NCBI GenBank assembly: GCA_964463695.1
Contig: CAYXCZ010000013.1
Span: 36,688 to 100,687 of the forward strand
Source of the DNA: JALNZU01 sp964463695
GTDB taxonomy: Bacteria; Bacteroidota; Bacteroidia; Bacteroidales; F082
Direction of reading: 5' to 3'
DNA: 64,000 nucleotides
The notes under the pieces were generated by a model, which worked only from the letters and a program-made list of their open reading frames with translations, was not told where the DNA came from and did not search any database. Below, in pieces: positions 37,462 to 45,227 of this stretch (position 1 is the first letter of the stretch; every line of letters starts with the position of its first letter). Made by a program: the position numbers and the translations under genes.

Positions 37462-38487
37462 ATGAAAACAAAGGTAAGCAAATTCACCAATATCGGACTG
37501 CGGATTGGCATTATGCTGCTAACCTTTGTTTTTGTTTATAAACAGATTCTCGAAAAACACGATCTGCACCAATGGCTCGATCTGTGGTCGAAAATTCAAT
37601 TGCAAGAGAATGTCTGGTATTTGCTTATAATAAACGTTATCTTATTGTTTATCAATATTTTAATTGAAAGTTACAAATGGAAATTCCTTGTTTCTAAACT
37701 TGAAGTTATAAAATTAAACCAAGCATTCACTGCTGTGCTAAGTGGAATGTCGGTGAGTATGTTTTTACCAAACCGTGTTGGTGATTATCTGGGGCGCGTG
37801 TTTGTTTTACAAAAAGCAAGCCATGTGAAAGGAATACTGGTCACCATAATTGGCAGTTTAGCTCATATTATTGTAACCTTCGTAGCTGGATTTATTGGAC
37901 TCATGGTAATTGTTCCTTTCGTTTTTCCATTGAATTCAACCTATCAGATTTTACTTTATTTGGGATTGACCGGAGCTGCTTTGCTAGTTTCAGCACTCAT
38001 GTTTGTGCTCTATTTTAATATTAGACTAGCCAAAATTATTGTTTCAGCCTTATGGAAAAAGCGAAAAAAACAACTTATTGATTACGCAGAGGTTTTCGCC
38101 TTATACACCTTTGTTGATTTATTTAAAATCATTTCATTCAGTATATTACGCTATTTTGTTTACACCTTTCAGTTCTTTCTTATGCTTCTTATTTTCGGTT
38201 TCGGGATCTCTTATCCTGAAGCTTTAGCTCTGATTGCAGTAACCTATCTGATCATTACAATCATTCCAACAATTGCCATCACCGAATTGGGTGTAAGAGG
38301 TTCGGTTACAATAGCTGTTTTTGGGATGTATTTCGAAAATAGTGAAATTTGGACTGCTGATTCATCATTTGCTGTGTTAGCTGCAAGCTCCTCTCTTTGG
38401 TTGCTCAACCTTGCTTTTCCTGCCATTTTGGGTGCGTTTTTTACGTATCGGTTAAAATTTTTCAGGAGGAATATCGATGATGTTTGA
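37462..38487 (+). CDS. UPF0104/LPG-synthase-like multi-helix membrane protein
   Basis: A 341-residue integral membrane protein with about eight helices, of the family related to the flippase domain of lysylphosphatidylglycerol synthase and AglD-type proteins. Marks include VISSGMSVSMFLPNRVGDYLGR-type sequence (here SGMSVSMFLPNRVGDYLGRV, about 95-115) and ITELGVRGSVTIAVFG. The lysyl-transferase domain is absent, so it may translocate a lipid or polyprenyl-linked substrate. The ATG at 37462 follows directly after an out-of-family TTG. It is divergent from ruvC by 20 bases and overlaps the glycosyltransferase gene. Confidence 0.85.
   Translation: MKTKVSKFTNIGLRIGIMLLTFVFVYKQILEKHDLHQWLDLWSKIQLQENVWYLLIINVILLFINILIESYKWKFLVSKLEVIKLNQAFTAVLSGMSVSMFLPNRVGDYLGRVFVLQKASHVKGILVTIIGSLAHIIVTFVAGFIGLMVIVPFVFPLNSTYQILLYLGLTGAALLVSALMFVLYFNIRLAKIIVSALWKKRKKQLIDYAEVFALYTFVDLFKIISFSILRYFVYTFQFFLMLLIFGFGISYPEALALIAVTYLIITIIPTIAITELGVRGSVTIAVFGMYFENSEIWTADSSFAVLAASSSLWLLNLAFPAILGAFFTYRLKFFRRNIDDV
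37469..37476 (-). promoter_or_regulatory. -7 promoter element of ruvC
   Basis: TACCTTTG on the minus strand, 27 bases before the TTG start of ruvC. It lies within the first codons of the divergent membrane-protein gene. No clear -33 element. Confidence 0.45.
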
Positions 38488-39619
38488 GTGGTTTATATAT
38501 CTGCTTCGTTTTGCTGAAATTTCGGCCCTTAGTTATTTGCTCTTGATTGCTGCATACACTTTCGGTTGGTTCAAACTTAGTAAAATTGCTTTTCCGGTAG
38601 AGAACACAACAACTTCCGCTTCCATCATTATTGCACTTCGAAATGAAGCAACATCGGTTATTCGACTCATGAAACATCTTGCAAATCAGCAAAATATGTC
38701 AACTGATTTAGAAATCCTTCTGATAGATGACCATTCTGATGATGAAACTACTTCGCTTATCATTTCACAATTACCTCTTTATCCCCATGTCAATTTTAAG
38801 TTGTTACTTGCCGAAAAGACTGGCAAGAAAGAAGCCATTTCACAAGCATTGAAAACGGCTTCAGGTCAACTTATTTTAGTTACTGATGCAGATTGTCAGC
38901 CTGGCCCGTTTTGGGCAGCAACAATGACAACTACTTATGAAACATATGGAGCAAAACTCCTTTTAGGGCCAGTACTCATTGATTGTTCCAATAGGTTGTT
39001 TGAAAAATTTCAAGCACTGGAGTTTATAAGTCTTATCGGTTCAGCGGCAGGGGCTGCAGCAATAGGCTGGCCATCAATGGCTAATGGAGCAAACATGGCT
39101 TTCGAAAAACAAGCCTTTTTTGAAGTAGATAAGTTACGTAATGATGCATCACTGGCTTCAGGTGATGATGTGTTTTTAATGACCGCTATCAAACAGCACT
39201 TCGGCTCAAAGGCAATTCAGTTTGTTGCTGCCGAAACAGCCGTTGTACCAACAAAAGCATCGCCAAATCTGAAGAGTTTTATGCATCAGCGAATACGTTG
39301 GGTTTCAAAAAGCAGTGGTTACAATCAAGCTTCCATCCTCCTTCCTGCTTGGATTGTATTAATTTTCAATACAATTCTAGTTGCCATGGCCATAAGTTGT
39401 TTCTTCATTCCCTGGATGCTTTTATTAACAGTTTTGTTCCTTAGTTTGAAAGCATTGATCGATCTGCCATTGCTACATTCGGTGGCAACTTTTATGCGTA
39501 AGCGTGATTTACTAAAATACTTCATCCCATTAACATTGATTTATCCATTATATGTGGTCATAGTTGCACTGTTAGGTATTTTTGGAGTTGTTCATTGGAA
39601 AGGAAGAAAGGTGAAATAA
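38477..39619 (+). CDS. Family 2 glycosyltransferase, membrane-associated
   Basis: A 380-residue glycosyltransferase. An N-terminal helix (about 8-30) precedes a GT-A domain with LLIDDHSDDETTS, the nucleotide-sugar metal motif VTDADCQPG, a GANMAFEKQAF segment and QRIRW near 272-276; QxxRW is typical of processive or polyprenyl-linked family 2 enzymes. Two or three C-terminal helices anchor it (about 290-375). It overlaps the upstream flippase-like gene by 11 bases, so the two probably work on one envelope glycan or glycolipid. Either of two adjacent ATG codons may be used. Confidence 0.9.
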   Translation: MMFEWFIYLLRFAEISALSYLLLIAAYTFGWFKLSKIAFPVENTTTSASIIIALRNEATSVIRLMKHLANQQNMSTDLEILLIDDHSDDETTSLIISQLPLYPHVNFKLLLAEKTGKKEAISQALKTASGQLILVTDADCQPGPFWAATMTTTYETYGAKLLLGPVLIDCSNRLFEKFQALEFISLIGSAAGAAAIGWPSMANGANMAFEKQAFFEVDKLRNDASLASGDDVFLMTAIKQHFGSKAIQFVAAETAVVPTKASPNLKSFMHQRIRWVSKSSGYNQASILLPAWIVLIFNTILVAMAISCFFIPWMLLLTVLFLSLKALIDLPLLHSVATFMRKRDLLKYFIPLTLIYPLYVVIVALLGIFGVVHWKGRKVK

Positions 39620-39679
39620 TTATCATCAGAATTACATTCTAATTCTCCTATACGCATTCTCCAACTGAAAAGATTTAAA

Positions 39680-39687
39680 TACTTTTG
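39680..39687 (+). promoter_or_regulatory. -7 promoter element of phoH-purC
   Basis: TACTTTTG, 40 bases before the phoH ATG. No clear -33 element. Confidence 0.4.
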
Positions 39688-39727
39688 CCAAAGCAAAAAC
39701 ATGCTTACGATCGGTTGATAACTGCCT

Positions 39728-40741
39728 ATGAGTGAACAAATCATACAAATAGAAAACGTAAGTCCACTGGATCTTTTTGGTGCAGGTGACAAACATCTCG
39801 AACACGTTAAAACACTATTTCCCAAGCTAAAAATCATTGCAAGAGGCAACCTCCTGAAGGTGATTGGTGAAAGCGAAACCCTCGATTTTTTTATTACACG
39901 TTTCGAGTTGGTTATGCTTCATTTAGAGCGCTTTGGGACAATCAGCGATAAAATCATTGATCAGTTAATGATTGGTGAAAATGACGATAATAACACCAAT
40001 GTTCTGACTGACAAGGAAGTACTTGTTCATGGAAACAGAGGCCTTCAGGTAAAAGCTATTACCGCCAATCAAAAGAAAATGGTTTCTGGAATAGCTGATA
40101 ATGACATGGTTTTTGCCATTGGCCCTGCCGGAACAGGAAAAACATATACGGCTGTTGCATTGGCTGTCAGAGCTTTAAAGAACAAAGAGGTAAGAAGGAT
40201 AGTTCTCACACGACCTGCAGTGGAGGCTGGCGAAAATCTTGGATTCCTGCCAGGTGATATGAAAGAAAAGCTCGATCCGTATATGCAACCATTGTATGAT
40301 GCATTGCGCGATATGCTTCCAACACAAAAACTACTTGGATATCTTGAAGATAGCACGATCGAAATTGCTCCGCTTGCTTTTATGCGCGGACGCACACTCG
40401 ATCATGCTTTTGTAATTCTCGACGAAGCTCAGAATGCTACGCGTAGTCAGCTGAAAATGTTTCTTACTCGAATGGGTAAGTCTTCGAAATTTATTATCAC
40501 AGGCGATATCACTCAAATCGACCTCCCTCACAAACAACCATCAGGCTTAATACAGGCATTGGAAATTCTGCAAGAAGTGAAAGGTATTGAGTTTATTATG
40601 CTCGATGAAAAAGATGTCGTTCGACATAAATTAGTGACGCGTATCATCAAAGCTTATGCACAAAATGATACTTCTTACGTTTGGAAACCAACACCCAAAG
40701 CCACATTAAATACTTCTGAACCTGCAAACGAAAACCCATGA
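39728..40741 (+). CDS. PhoH family ATPase
   Basis: A 337-residue cytosolic P-loop protein. An N-terminal KH-like segment (about 10-90) precedes Walker A GPAGTGKTY (about 131-139), then RRIVLTRPAVEAGENLGFLPGD, Walker B VILDEAQNA and a sensor FIITGDITQIDLP. This is the short PhoH/PhoL type, thought to be an RNA-linked ATPase or helicase and often beside ybeY in other phyla; ybeY is elsewhere in this window. The last codon overlaps the start of purC (ATGA), so the two are coupled. Confidence 0.95.
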   Translation: MSEQIIQIENVSPLDLFGAGDKHLEHVKTLFPKLKIIARGNLLKVIGESETLDFFITRFELVMLHLERFGTISDKIIDQLMIGENDDNNTNVLTDKEVLVHGNRGLQVKAITANQKKMVSGIADNDMVFAIGPAGTGKTYTAVALAVRALKNKEVRRIVLTRPAVEAGENLGFLPGDMKEKLDPYMQPLYDALRDMLPTQKLLGYLEDSTIEIAPLAFMRGRTLDHAFVILDEAQNATRSQLKMFLTRMGKSSKFIITGDITQIDLPHKQPSGLIQALEILQEVKGIEFIMLDEKDVVRHKLVTRIIKAYAQNDTSYVWKPTPKATLNTSEPANENP

Positions 40742-41703
40742 AAAATCAGGCACTTACCGAAACTCATTTCCATTTTCCAAAGCAAAAATCGTTTTATAAA
40801 GGAAAAGTCCGCGATGTGTATAATATCGCTGATACGTTTTTAGTAATGATTGCTTCCGACAGAATTTCGGCCTTTGATGTAGTTTTACCTAAAGGAATTC
40901 CTTTTAAAGGACAAGTGCTCAACCAGATAGCCTCATACTTTTTAGATGCCACTGCAGATATCGTTCCAAATTGGAAAATCGCCAGTCCCGATCCTGTTGT
41001 CACCATCGGTAAACTTTGCAAACCTTTCCCTGTCGAAATGGTAATCAGGGGTTATCTGACTGGAAGCTCATGGCGTAGTTATAAAAAAGGTGAACGCACA
41101 ATATGTGGTGTTCCGGTAGCCGAAAACATGCGCGAACATCAGCGTTTTCCATCTCCCATCATTACACCAAGTACCAAAGCTTCTGAAGGCCACGACGAAG
41201 ATATTTCAAAAGAGGATATTATTCGAAAAGGTCTCATCTCAGCTGAGGATTATGCTGTAATTGAGGCGTATACATATGCTTTGTTTAAACGAGGTAATGA
41301 AATGGCGGCTAAACACGGTTTGATTTTAGTTGATACTAAATACGAATTTGGAAAGTTTGAAGATCAGATTTATCTCATCGACGAGATTCATACACCCGAT
41401 TCTTCACGTTATTTTATAGCCGAAAACTATCAGGAGCGTTTCGATAAAGGAGAAAACCAAAAGCAGCTTTCAAAAGAATTTGTTCGTGAATGGCTGATGC
41501 AAAACGGTTTTCAGGGACAAAATGGTCAAATGGTTCCTGAAATGTCAGAAGCTTATGTGCAAGAAGTTTCTGAGCGCTATATCGAACTTTTTGAAAAAGT
41601 TACAGGTCAGTCTTTCATCAAAGCAAATGAGGGCGATATACTTAAACGCATCGAATCAAATATCTTAGATTTTCTAAAAGAACAGGGTATTCAACCTGAA
41701 TAA
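40738..41703 (+). CDS. purC: SAICAR synthetase
   Basis: A 321-residue enzyme of purine biosynthesis that joins CAIR and aspartate with ATP to give SAICAR. N-terminal FYKGKVRDVYNI and MIASDRISAFDVVLP are the ATP-binding and signature strands; VEMVIRGYLTGSSWRSYKKG is the family signature, followed by DTKYEFGKFEDQIYLIDEIHTPDSSRY. It is of the longer type (about 310-320 residues, with an extended C-terminus) rather than the 240-residue E. coli type. Other pur genes are not present. Confidence 0.97.
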   Translation: MKNQALTETHFHFPKQKSFYKGKVRDVYNIADTFLVMIASDRISAFDVVLPKGIPFKGQVLNQIASYFLDATADIVPNWKIASPDPVVTIGKLCKPFPVEMVIRGYLTGSSWRSYKKGERTICGVPVAENMREHQRFPSPIITPSTKASEGHDEDISKEDIIRKGLISAEDYAVIEAYTYALFKRGNEMAAKHGLILVDTKYEFGKFEDQIYLIDEIHTPDSSRYFIAENYQERFDKGENQKQLSKEFVREWLMQNGFQGQNGQMVPEMSEAYVQEVSERYIELFEKVTGQSFIKANEGDILKRIESNILDFLKEQGIQPE

Positions 41704-42023
41704 GCTGTCATAACCACATTATTTGTTTTCTTTTCACTGTTGTATTGAAGTAGTCCATTATCATTTGAACTGCTTTTAGTCAGCCTTTTGCTGCTACACT
41801 CTCATTTTCAATACATTTCTTTCCTTCTTTAAAATCTCTGTACAATACAATTTCTGTTCATTGCCGAACAAAAGTGTGCGGATAATGAACAAGAATTTCA
41901 GATCAAGTAATTAGAGCTTTACATGTTATTATATTGTATTTCAGTATGTTATAAACTTTGGCACGCAATTAGAATAAAGGATAGAAAATGAAATAAAATA
42001 CAAAAAATTAAAAAAATACAACA
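41704..42023. promoter_or_regulatory. Intergenic region with a possible sigma-54-type promoter
   Basis: A 320-base AT-rich gap between purC and the small repeat-protein gene. No gene or tRNA is seen. At 41959-41965 TGGCACG matches the -24 part of a sigma-54 promoter exactly; the -12 part at 41970-41974 reads TAGAA instead of TTGCA. The start codon is 50 bases downstream. This is weak evidence from one site. Confidence 0.3.
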
Positions 42024-42422
42024 ATGAAAACAAAAAGTATCCTCAGCGCAATTATCCTCAGCATTCTGATCGGAACCTCCGCAATTGCTGAAAATTTCAA
42101 AATGAAAGAAGAAGCTTATATTCCTGATATCCCGTTTAATACAACTGAGATTTTCAATGCTTACATGGCTTCTGATACCAATCTGTTCGTTCTTCAACTT
42201 GAAGAAGAAGCATACATCGACGACATCCCTTTTAACACACGTGCCATCGCTGCTCAACAATGCTGCGAAAAAGCTATGAAACAAAATTTTGAAATGGAAG
42301 AAGAAGCTTATATCAACGACATTCCTTTCGATACCAAAAGTATTGCATGGCAAGTGCTTAGTCAGGAAAATCAGATGAGCTCCAAAACTACTTTCAATTA
42401 TTTTGTAAGTACCACGAATTAA
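42024..42422 (+). CDS. Small exported protein with three EEAYIxDIPFxT repeats
   Basis: A 132-residue protein with a signal peptide (about 1-22, ending SAIAE). The mature chain holds three nearly identical 12-residue blocks, EEAYIPDIPFNT (29-40), EEAYIDDIPFNT (61-72) and EEAYINDIPFDT (93-104), starting exactly 32 residues apart. The linkers between them differ in sequence. There is a Cys pair at 80-81. No family function is known to me, although similar IDDIPF blocks occur in other Bacteroidota hypothetical proteins. A strong terminator follows, so it is probably transcribed alone. Confidence 0.85.
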   Translation: MKTKSILSAIILSILIGTSAIAENFKMKEEAYIPDIPFNTTEIFNAYMASDTNLFVLQLEEEAYIDDIPFNTRAIAAQQCCEKAMKQNFEMEEEAYINDIPFDTKSIAWQVLSQENQMSSKTTFNYFVSTTN

Positions 42423-42451
42423 ATCCCTTATCTACCATATATATCTCTTCA

Positions 42452-42479
42452 AAAACCGGCTCTTGGGCCGGTTTTTTTT
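42452..42479 (+). terminator. Terminator after the repeat-protein gene
   Basis: AAAACCGGC pairs perfectly with GCCGGTTTT around a TCTTGG loop and is followed by eight T. Confidence 0.92.
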
Positions 42480-42510
42480 ATCAAAAAGAATCTCACAATT
42501 CCAACTGACG

Positions 42511-42518
42511 TATCTTTG
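42511..42518 (+). promoter_or_regulatory. -7 promoter element of the cupin gene
   Basis: TATCTTTG, 25 bases before the ATG at 42544. Confidence 0.5.
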
Positions 42519-42543
42519 TATTCAATAAATAAAATTGAAGAAA

Positions 42544-42906
42544 ATGTATGTCAAAGATTTAAACGATTGTCAGCCTTTTTATGCAGGCGATAACACATGG
42601 TTACGTGAAATACTTCATCCTGATAAAGCTCCACTTGAGTTGCGCTATAGTCTGGCACATGCAACTGTTGAACCTGGTTTAACTTCCTTTTTACATAGCT
42701 TAAAAACTTCAGAGGTTTATTATATTCTTCAAGGACAAGGAATTATGCAAATTGATGATGAAAAAGTGGCCGTCTTTCAAGGGCAAACTATTTATATTCC
42801 GCCTCATGCCAAACAATGCATCACCAATAGTGGAAACGAAAATCTGGTTTTCCTGTGTATCGTTGACCCGGCCTGGAAAATTGAAGACGAAGAAGTATTG
42901 GAATAA
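42544..42906 (+). CDS. Cupin domain protein
   Basis: A 120-residue single-domain cupin. The barrel shows motif 1 around HATVEPGLTSFLHSLKTSEVYYILQG and motif 2 as VFQGQTIYIPPHAKQCITNSG. Motif 1 has His residues and Glu for metal binding, so it may be an isomerase, dioxygenase or simple ligand-binding protein; substrate not evident. A frame extension to a TTG at 42535 was rejected in favour of the ATG. It stands alone between a terminator and a convergent gene. Confidence 0.88.
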   Translation: MYVKDLNDCQPFYAGDNTWLREILHPDKAPLELRYSLAHATVEPGLTSFLHSLKTSEVYYILQGQGIMQIDDEKVAVFQGQTIYIPPHAKQCITNSGNENLVFLCIVDPAWKIEDEEVLE

Positions 42907-42984
42907 CTTACCCATCTTTTACTCTTTTCTTTTTTGAAAAATTGAAAGTAAAGATTGTGATGCAGTTGGTAAAAACTTGCATAC

Positions 42985-43860
42985 TTAATGTATGTCAAGT
43001 GCTTTTATAAGTTGTTTCAGTTCTTCAACTTTTTCTTCATTGGATGACTGATTGTAGGTATCAATCAGTCCGTTGATCATACGTTGAAGAATAGTTCGGT
43101 TGGAACAGGGGGCATAAAAACTATCGTTATGCTCCAATTTTAATTGCCGGATGTAAAGGCTTATTTCGTTACGCGTGAAAACAGCTCCCTTATTAAAAGG
43201 ATTGAGATAAAAAGCCACATGGTCGTCGGAGCTAATATGCTCGTGTCCAACAAATTCCTGCTCCACATAAGCCAAAACAAAATGCCTGGGCAGATCCACC
43301 CCATAAATAGGTATCTTAAGACTTCGGGCCACAAGCAGATACAACATTCCCAACGACAAAGGATTTCCTTTTTTCGTATCGAGTAGTTGCTTAAGGTAGT
43401 AGTTATCGGGCGACTGAATATTGGTTGTGTTTGCACTGAATTTATTGATATCGTATATCACGTGGTTGATCACTTTCACTTTTTCAAGCGGTGTGAGATG
43501 TGGATTAAGCTCAAGCCACACTTCCTGAACTATCATTCCAATGGCAGTTGTAATTGCGTGCACGTCGATATCAGGATATTGAAAACGCGTTACAATAAGA
43601 TAACCCCTGAGCAAGTCGTCGTAACCAAATTTCGACCAATCACTAAGTTCTGTAAAAAGATGCTGCTGTTGCAACTCATGAATGATCGCTGCCAGACGGT
43701 CCTGTAATTTGTCATCAAAAGCTGATTCCCAGGCTTTCTCCAGCGAAGGTATTGCCTCATAGCCATAGTCATAAATCCTGTTGCGTACCTGTTCATACAG
43801 GCGCTCATCAGGTTCATCAACCAGACTTATCAAAGCCAATAATTCCTTTTCGTCCTTCAT
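42985..43860 (-). CDS. SirB1/transglutaminase-like family protein
   Basis: A 291-residue soluble protein. The second half contains the family core NYYLKQLLDTKKGNPLSLGMLYLLVARSLKIPIYGVDLPRHFVLAY, matching the SirB1-like branch of the transglutaminase-like fold in which the catalytic Cys is not preserved. The N-terminal half is helical with HEAT-like turns (ISLVDEPDERLYEQVRNRI). Function unknown. An in-frame ATG at 43881 would add seven residues; 43860 begins at MKDEKELLALISL, which looks like the natural N-terminus. Confidence 0.82.
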   Translation of the reverse strand: MKDEKELLALISLVDEPDERLYEQVRNRIYDYGYEAIPSLEKAWESAFDDKLQDRLAAIIHELQQQHLFTELSDWSKFGYDDLLRGYLIVTRFQYPDIDVHAITTAIGMIVQEVWLELNPHLTPLEKVKVINHVIYDINKFSANTTNIQSPDNYYLKQLLDTKKGNPLSLGMLYLLVARSLKIPIYGVDLPRHFVLAYVEQEFVGHEHISSDDHVAFYLNPFNKGAVFTRNEISLYIRQLKLEHNDSFYAPCSNRTILQRMINGLIDTYNQSSNEEKVEELKQLIKALDIH

Positions 43861-44055
43861 TTTAAAAGCCACTTTTATCATTTACACATCAAAAATCTTG
43901 CCTTTTATTTTTGTAATAATGCAATGTTACCACTTAGTGTTGAGCACAAGATTAACCTTTTACATTAACAAAAATAATCCATTTTGGTTGTTTTTTCCAT
44001 GTGCGTAATCACTATTTTTACCTTTTGATGCATTCTACATTTATCATTAACAAAC

Positions 44056-44505
44056 ATGAGCTTCACTTATACCTATCCACGTCCTGCTGTTACGGTTGAT
44101 TGTGTTGTTTTATTTCGAAACGACTCAACAATTCGTGTGCTGTTGATCAAAAGAAAGCATCCTCCTTTTGAGAATCATTGGGCTTTTCCGGGTGGATTTG
44201 TTGATATGGATGAAGACCTTGAAGCCGCAGCAGCAAGAGAACTTGAAGAAGAAACCGGATTAAGTGGCCTGAAATTGAAACAGTTTCATACGTATGGCGA
44301 TCCCTTGCGCGATCCGCGTCATCGAACAATAACAGTTGTTTATACTTCTTTTACTGATGATGAACTTTTGTGTAAGGCAGGTGATGATGCTGTTGAAGCT
44401 CAATGGTTTGATTGTGTACACCTTCCGGCTCTTGCCTTCGATCATCAAAAAATTTTAACAGCTGTTTTAAATCATTTTTCAACGGATAAAAAACTTAACG
44501 ATTAA
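44056..44505 (+). CDS. Nudix hydrolase
   Basis: A 149-residue pyrophosphohydrolase. The Nudix box is complete: G-x5-E-x7-REUXEEXGU appears as GGFVDMDEDLEAAAARELEE followed by ETGL. The start PRPAVTVDCVVLF and PFENHWAFPGGF fit the ADP-ribose-pyrophosphatase-like group that also includes NrtR-type domains, but no DNA-binding domain is attached. It is four bases upstream of the SRAP gene, hinting at joint nucleotide or DNA damage housekeeping. Confidence 0.93.
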   Translation: MSFTYTYPRPAVTVDCVVLFRNDSTIRVLLIKRKHPPFENHWAFPGGFVDMDEDLEAAAARELEEETGLSGLKLKQFHTYGDPLRDPRHRTITVVYTSFTDDELLCKAGDDAVEAQWFDCVHLPALAFDHQKILTAVLNHFSTDKKLND

Positions 44506-44509
44506 TGCT

Positions 44510-45223
44510 ATGTGTGGTCGTTTTCAACTTTCGGTGAAAGGAAAAGAAATTTCTGAACGTTTCAATGTGGAAGTGCATGATGAGATTCATCGACCTGATA
44601 AGCAATTACTTAATTTATCAAAAGGATATAACTGCGCACCTTTGCAATGGTTGCCTGTTATACTCAACACCTCACCAGAAAAAATTCAATTTCTTCGCTG
44701 GGGATTGCTTCCTTCCTGGTCGTCCGACGAGCGCTCAGCAGCTAAAATGATTAATGCCAGAGCTGAAACTATTTCCGAAAAACCGGCTTTTAAAACTGCA
44801 TTTGAGCGGCGCAGATGCCTCATTCCTGCCAACGGATTTTATGAATGGCAAAAAACTTCTCACAAACAGCCTTACCGCTTTTTTCTTAAGAATGAAGCAA
44901 TTTTTGCAATGGCCGGTATTTGGGATCACTGGACAAAAACAGATGGTACAAGTATTCAAACCTTTGCAATTCTTACAACATCAGCCAACTCAATCCTTGA
45001 AGGAATTCACGACAGAATGCCGGTAATTCTCTCTAAAAATGAAGAGATGAAATGGATTAGCACAGCAAATGACACGGACTTTTCAGCATTACTCAAACCC
45101 TATCCTGCTGAATTAATGAACTTTTACCCTGTTTCGCCTTTGGTAAACAGTGTTTCAAACGATGATGAAAGGTTGATAAAACCCTGGAATTTGCCCTTGA
45201 ATCTTTTTGGTGATGCTTTTTAA
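44510..45223 (+). CDS. SOS response-associated peptidase (SRAP, YedK/HMCES-like)
   Basis: A 237-residue protein that traps abasic sites in single-stranded DNA through a thiazolidine bond with its N-terminal Cys. It begins MCGRF, with the catalytic Cys2 exposed after Met removal. Other marks are CAPLQWLPV, RWGLLPSWS, NARAETISEKPAFKTAF, RRCLIPANGFYEW (with the conserved Glu) and HDRMPVIL (with the active-site His). Length is standard. It ends four bases from the convergent lutB-like gene. Confidence 0.95.
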   Translation: MCGRFQLSVKGKEISERFNVEVHDEIHRPDKQLLNLSKGYNCAPLQWLPVILNTSPEKIQFLRWGLLPSWSSDERSAAKMINARAETISEKPAFKTAFERRRCLIPANGFYEWQKTSHKQPYRFFLKNEAIFAMAGIWDHWTKTDGTSIQTFAILTTSANSILEGIHDRMPVILSKNEEMKWISTANDTDFSALLKPYPAELMNFYPVSPLVNSVSNDDERLIKPWNLPLNLFGDAF

Positions 45224-45227
45224 AAAA

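Noticed and set aside
42108..42335. CRISPR-like spaced repeat at 96-base period
   Set aside because: The repeats encode EEAYIxDIPFxT in frame within a signal-peptide-bearing protein, differ at the DNA level and there are only three.
43435..43465. Other CACGTG hexamers (for example near 43457, 55948, 57624, 59370) as parS sites
   Set aside because: They lack the flanking GTTT/AAAC arms and lie in coding sequence.
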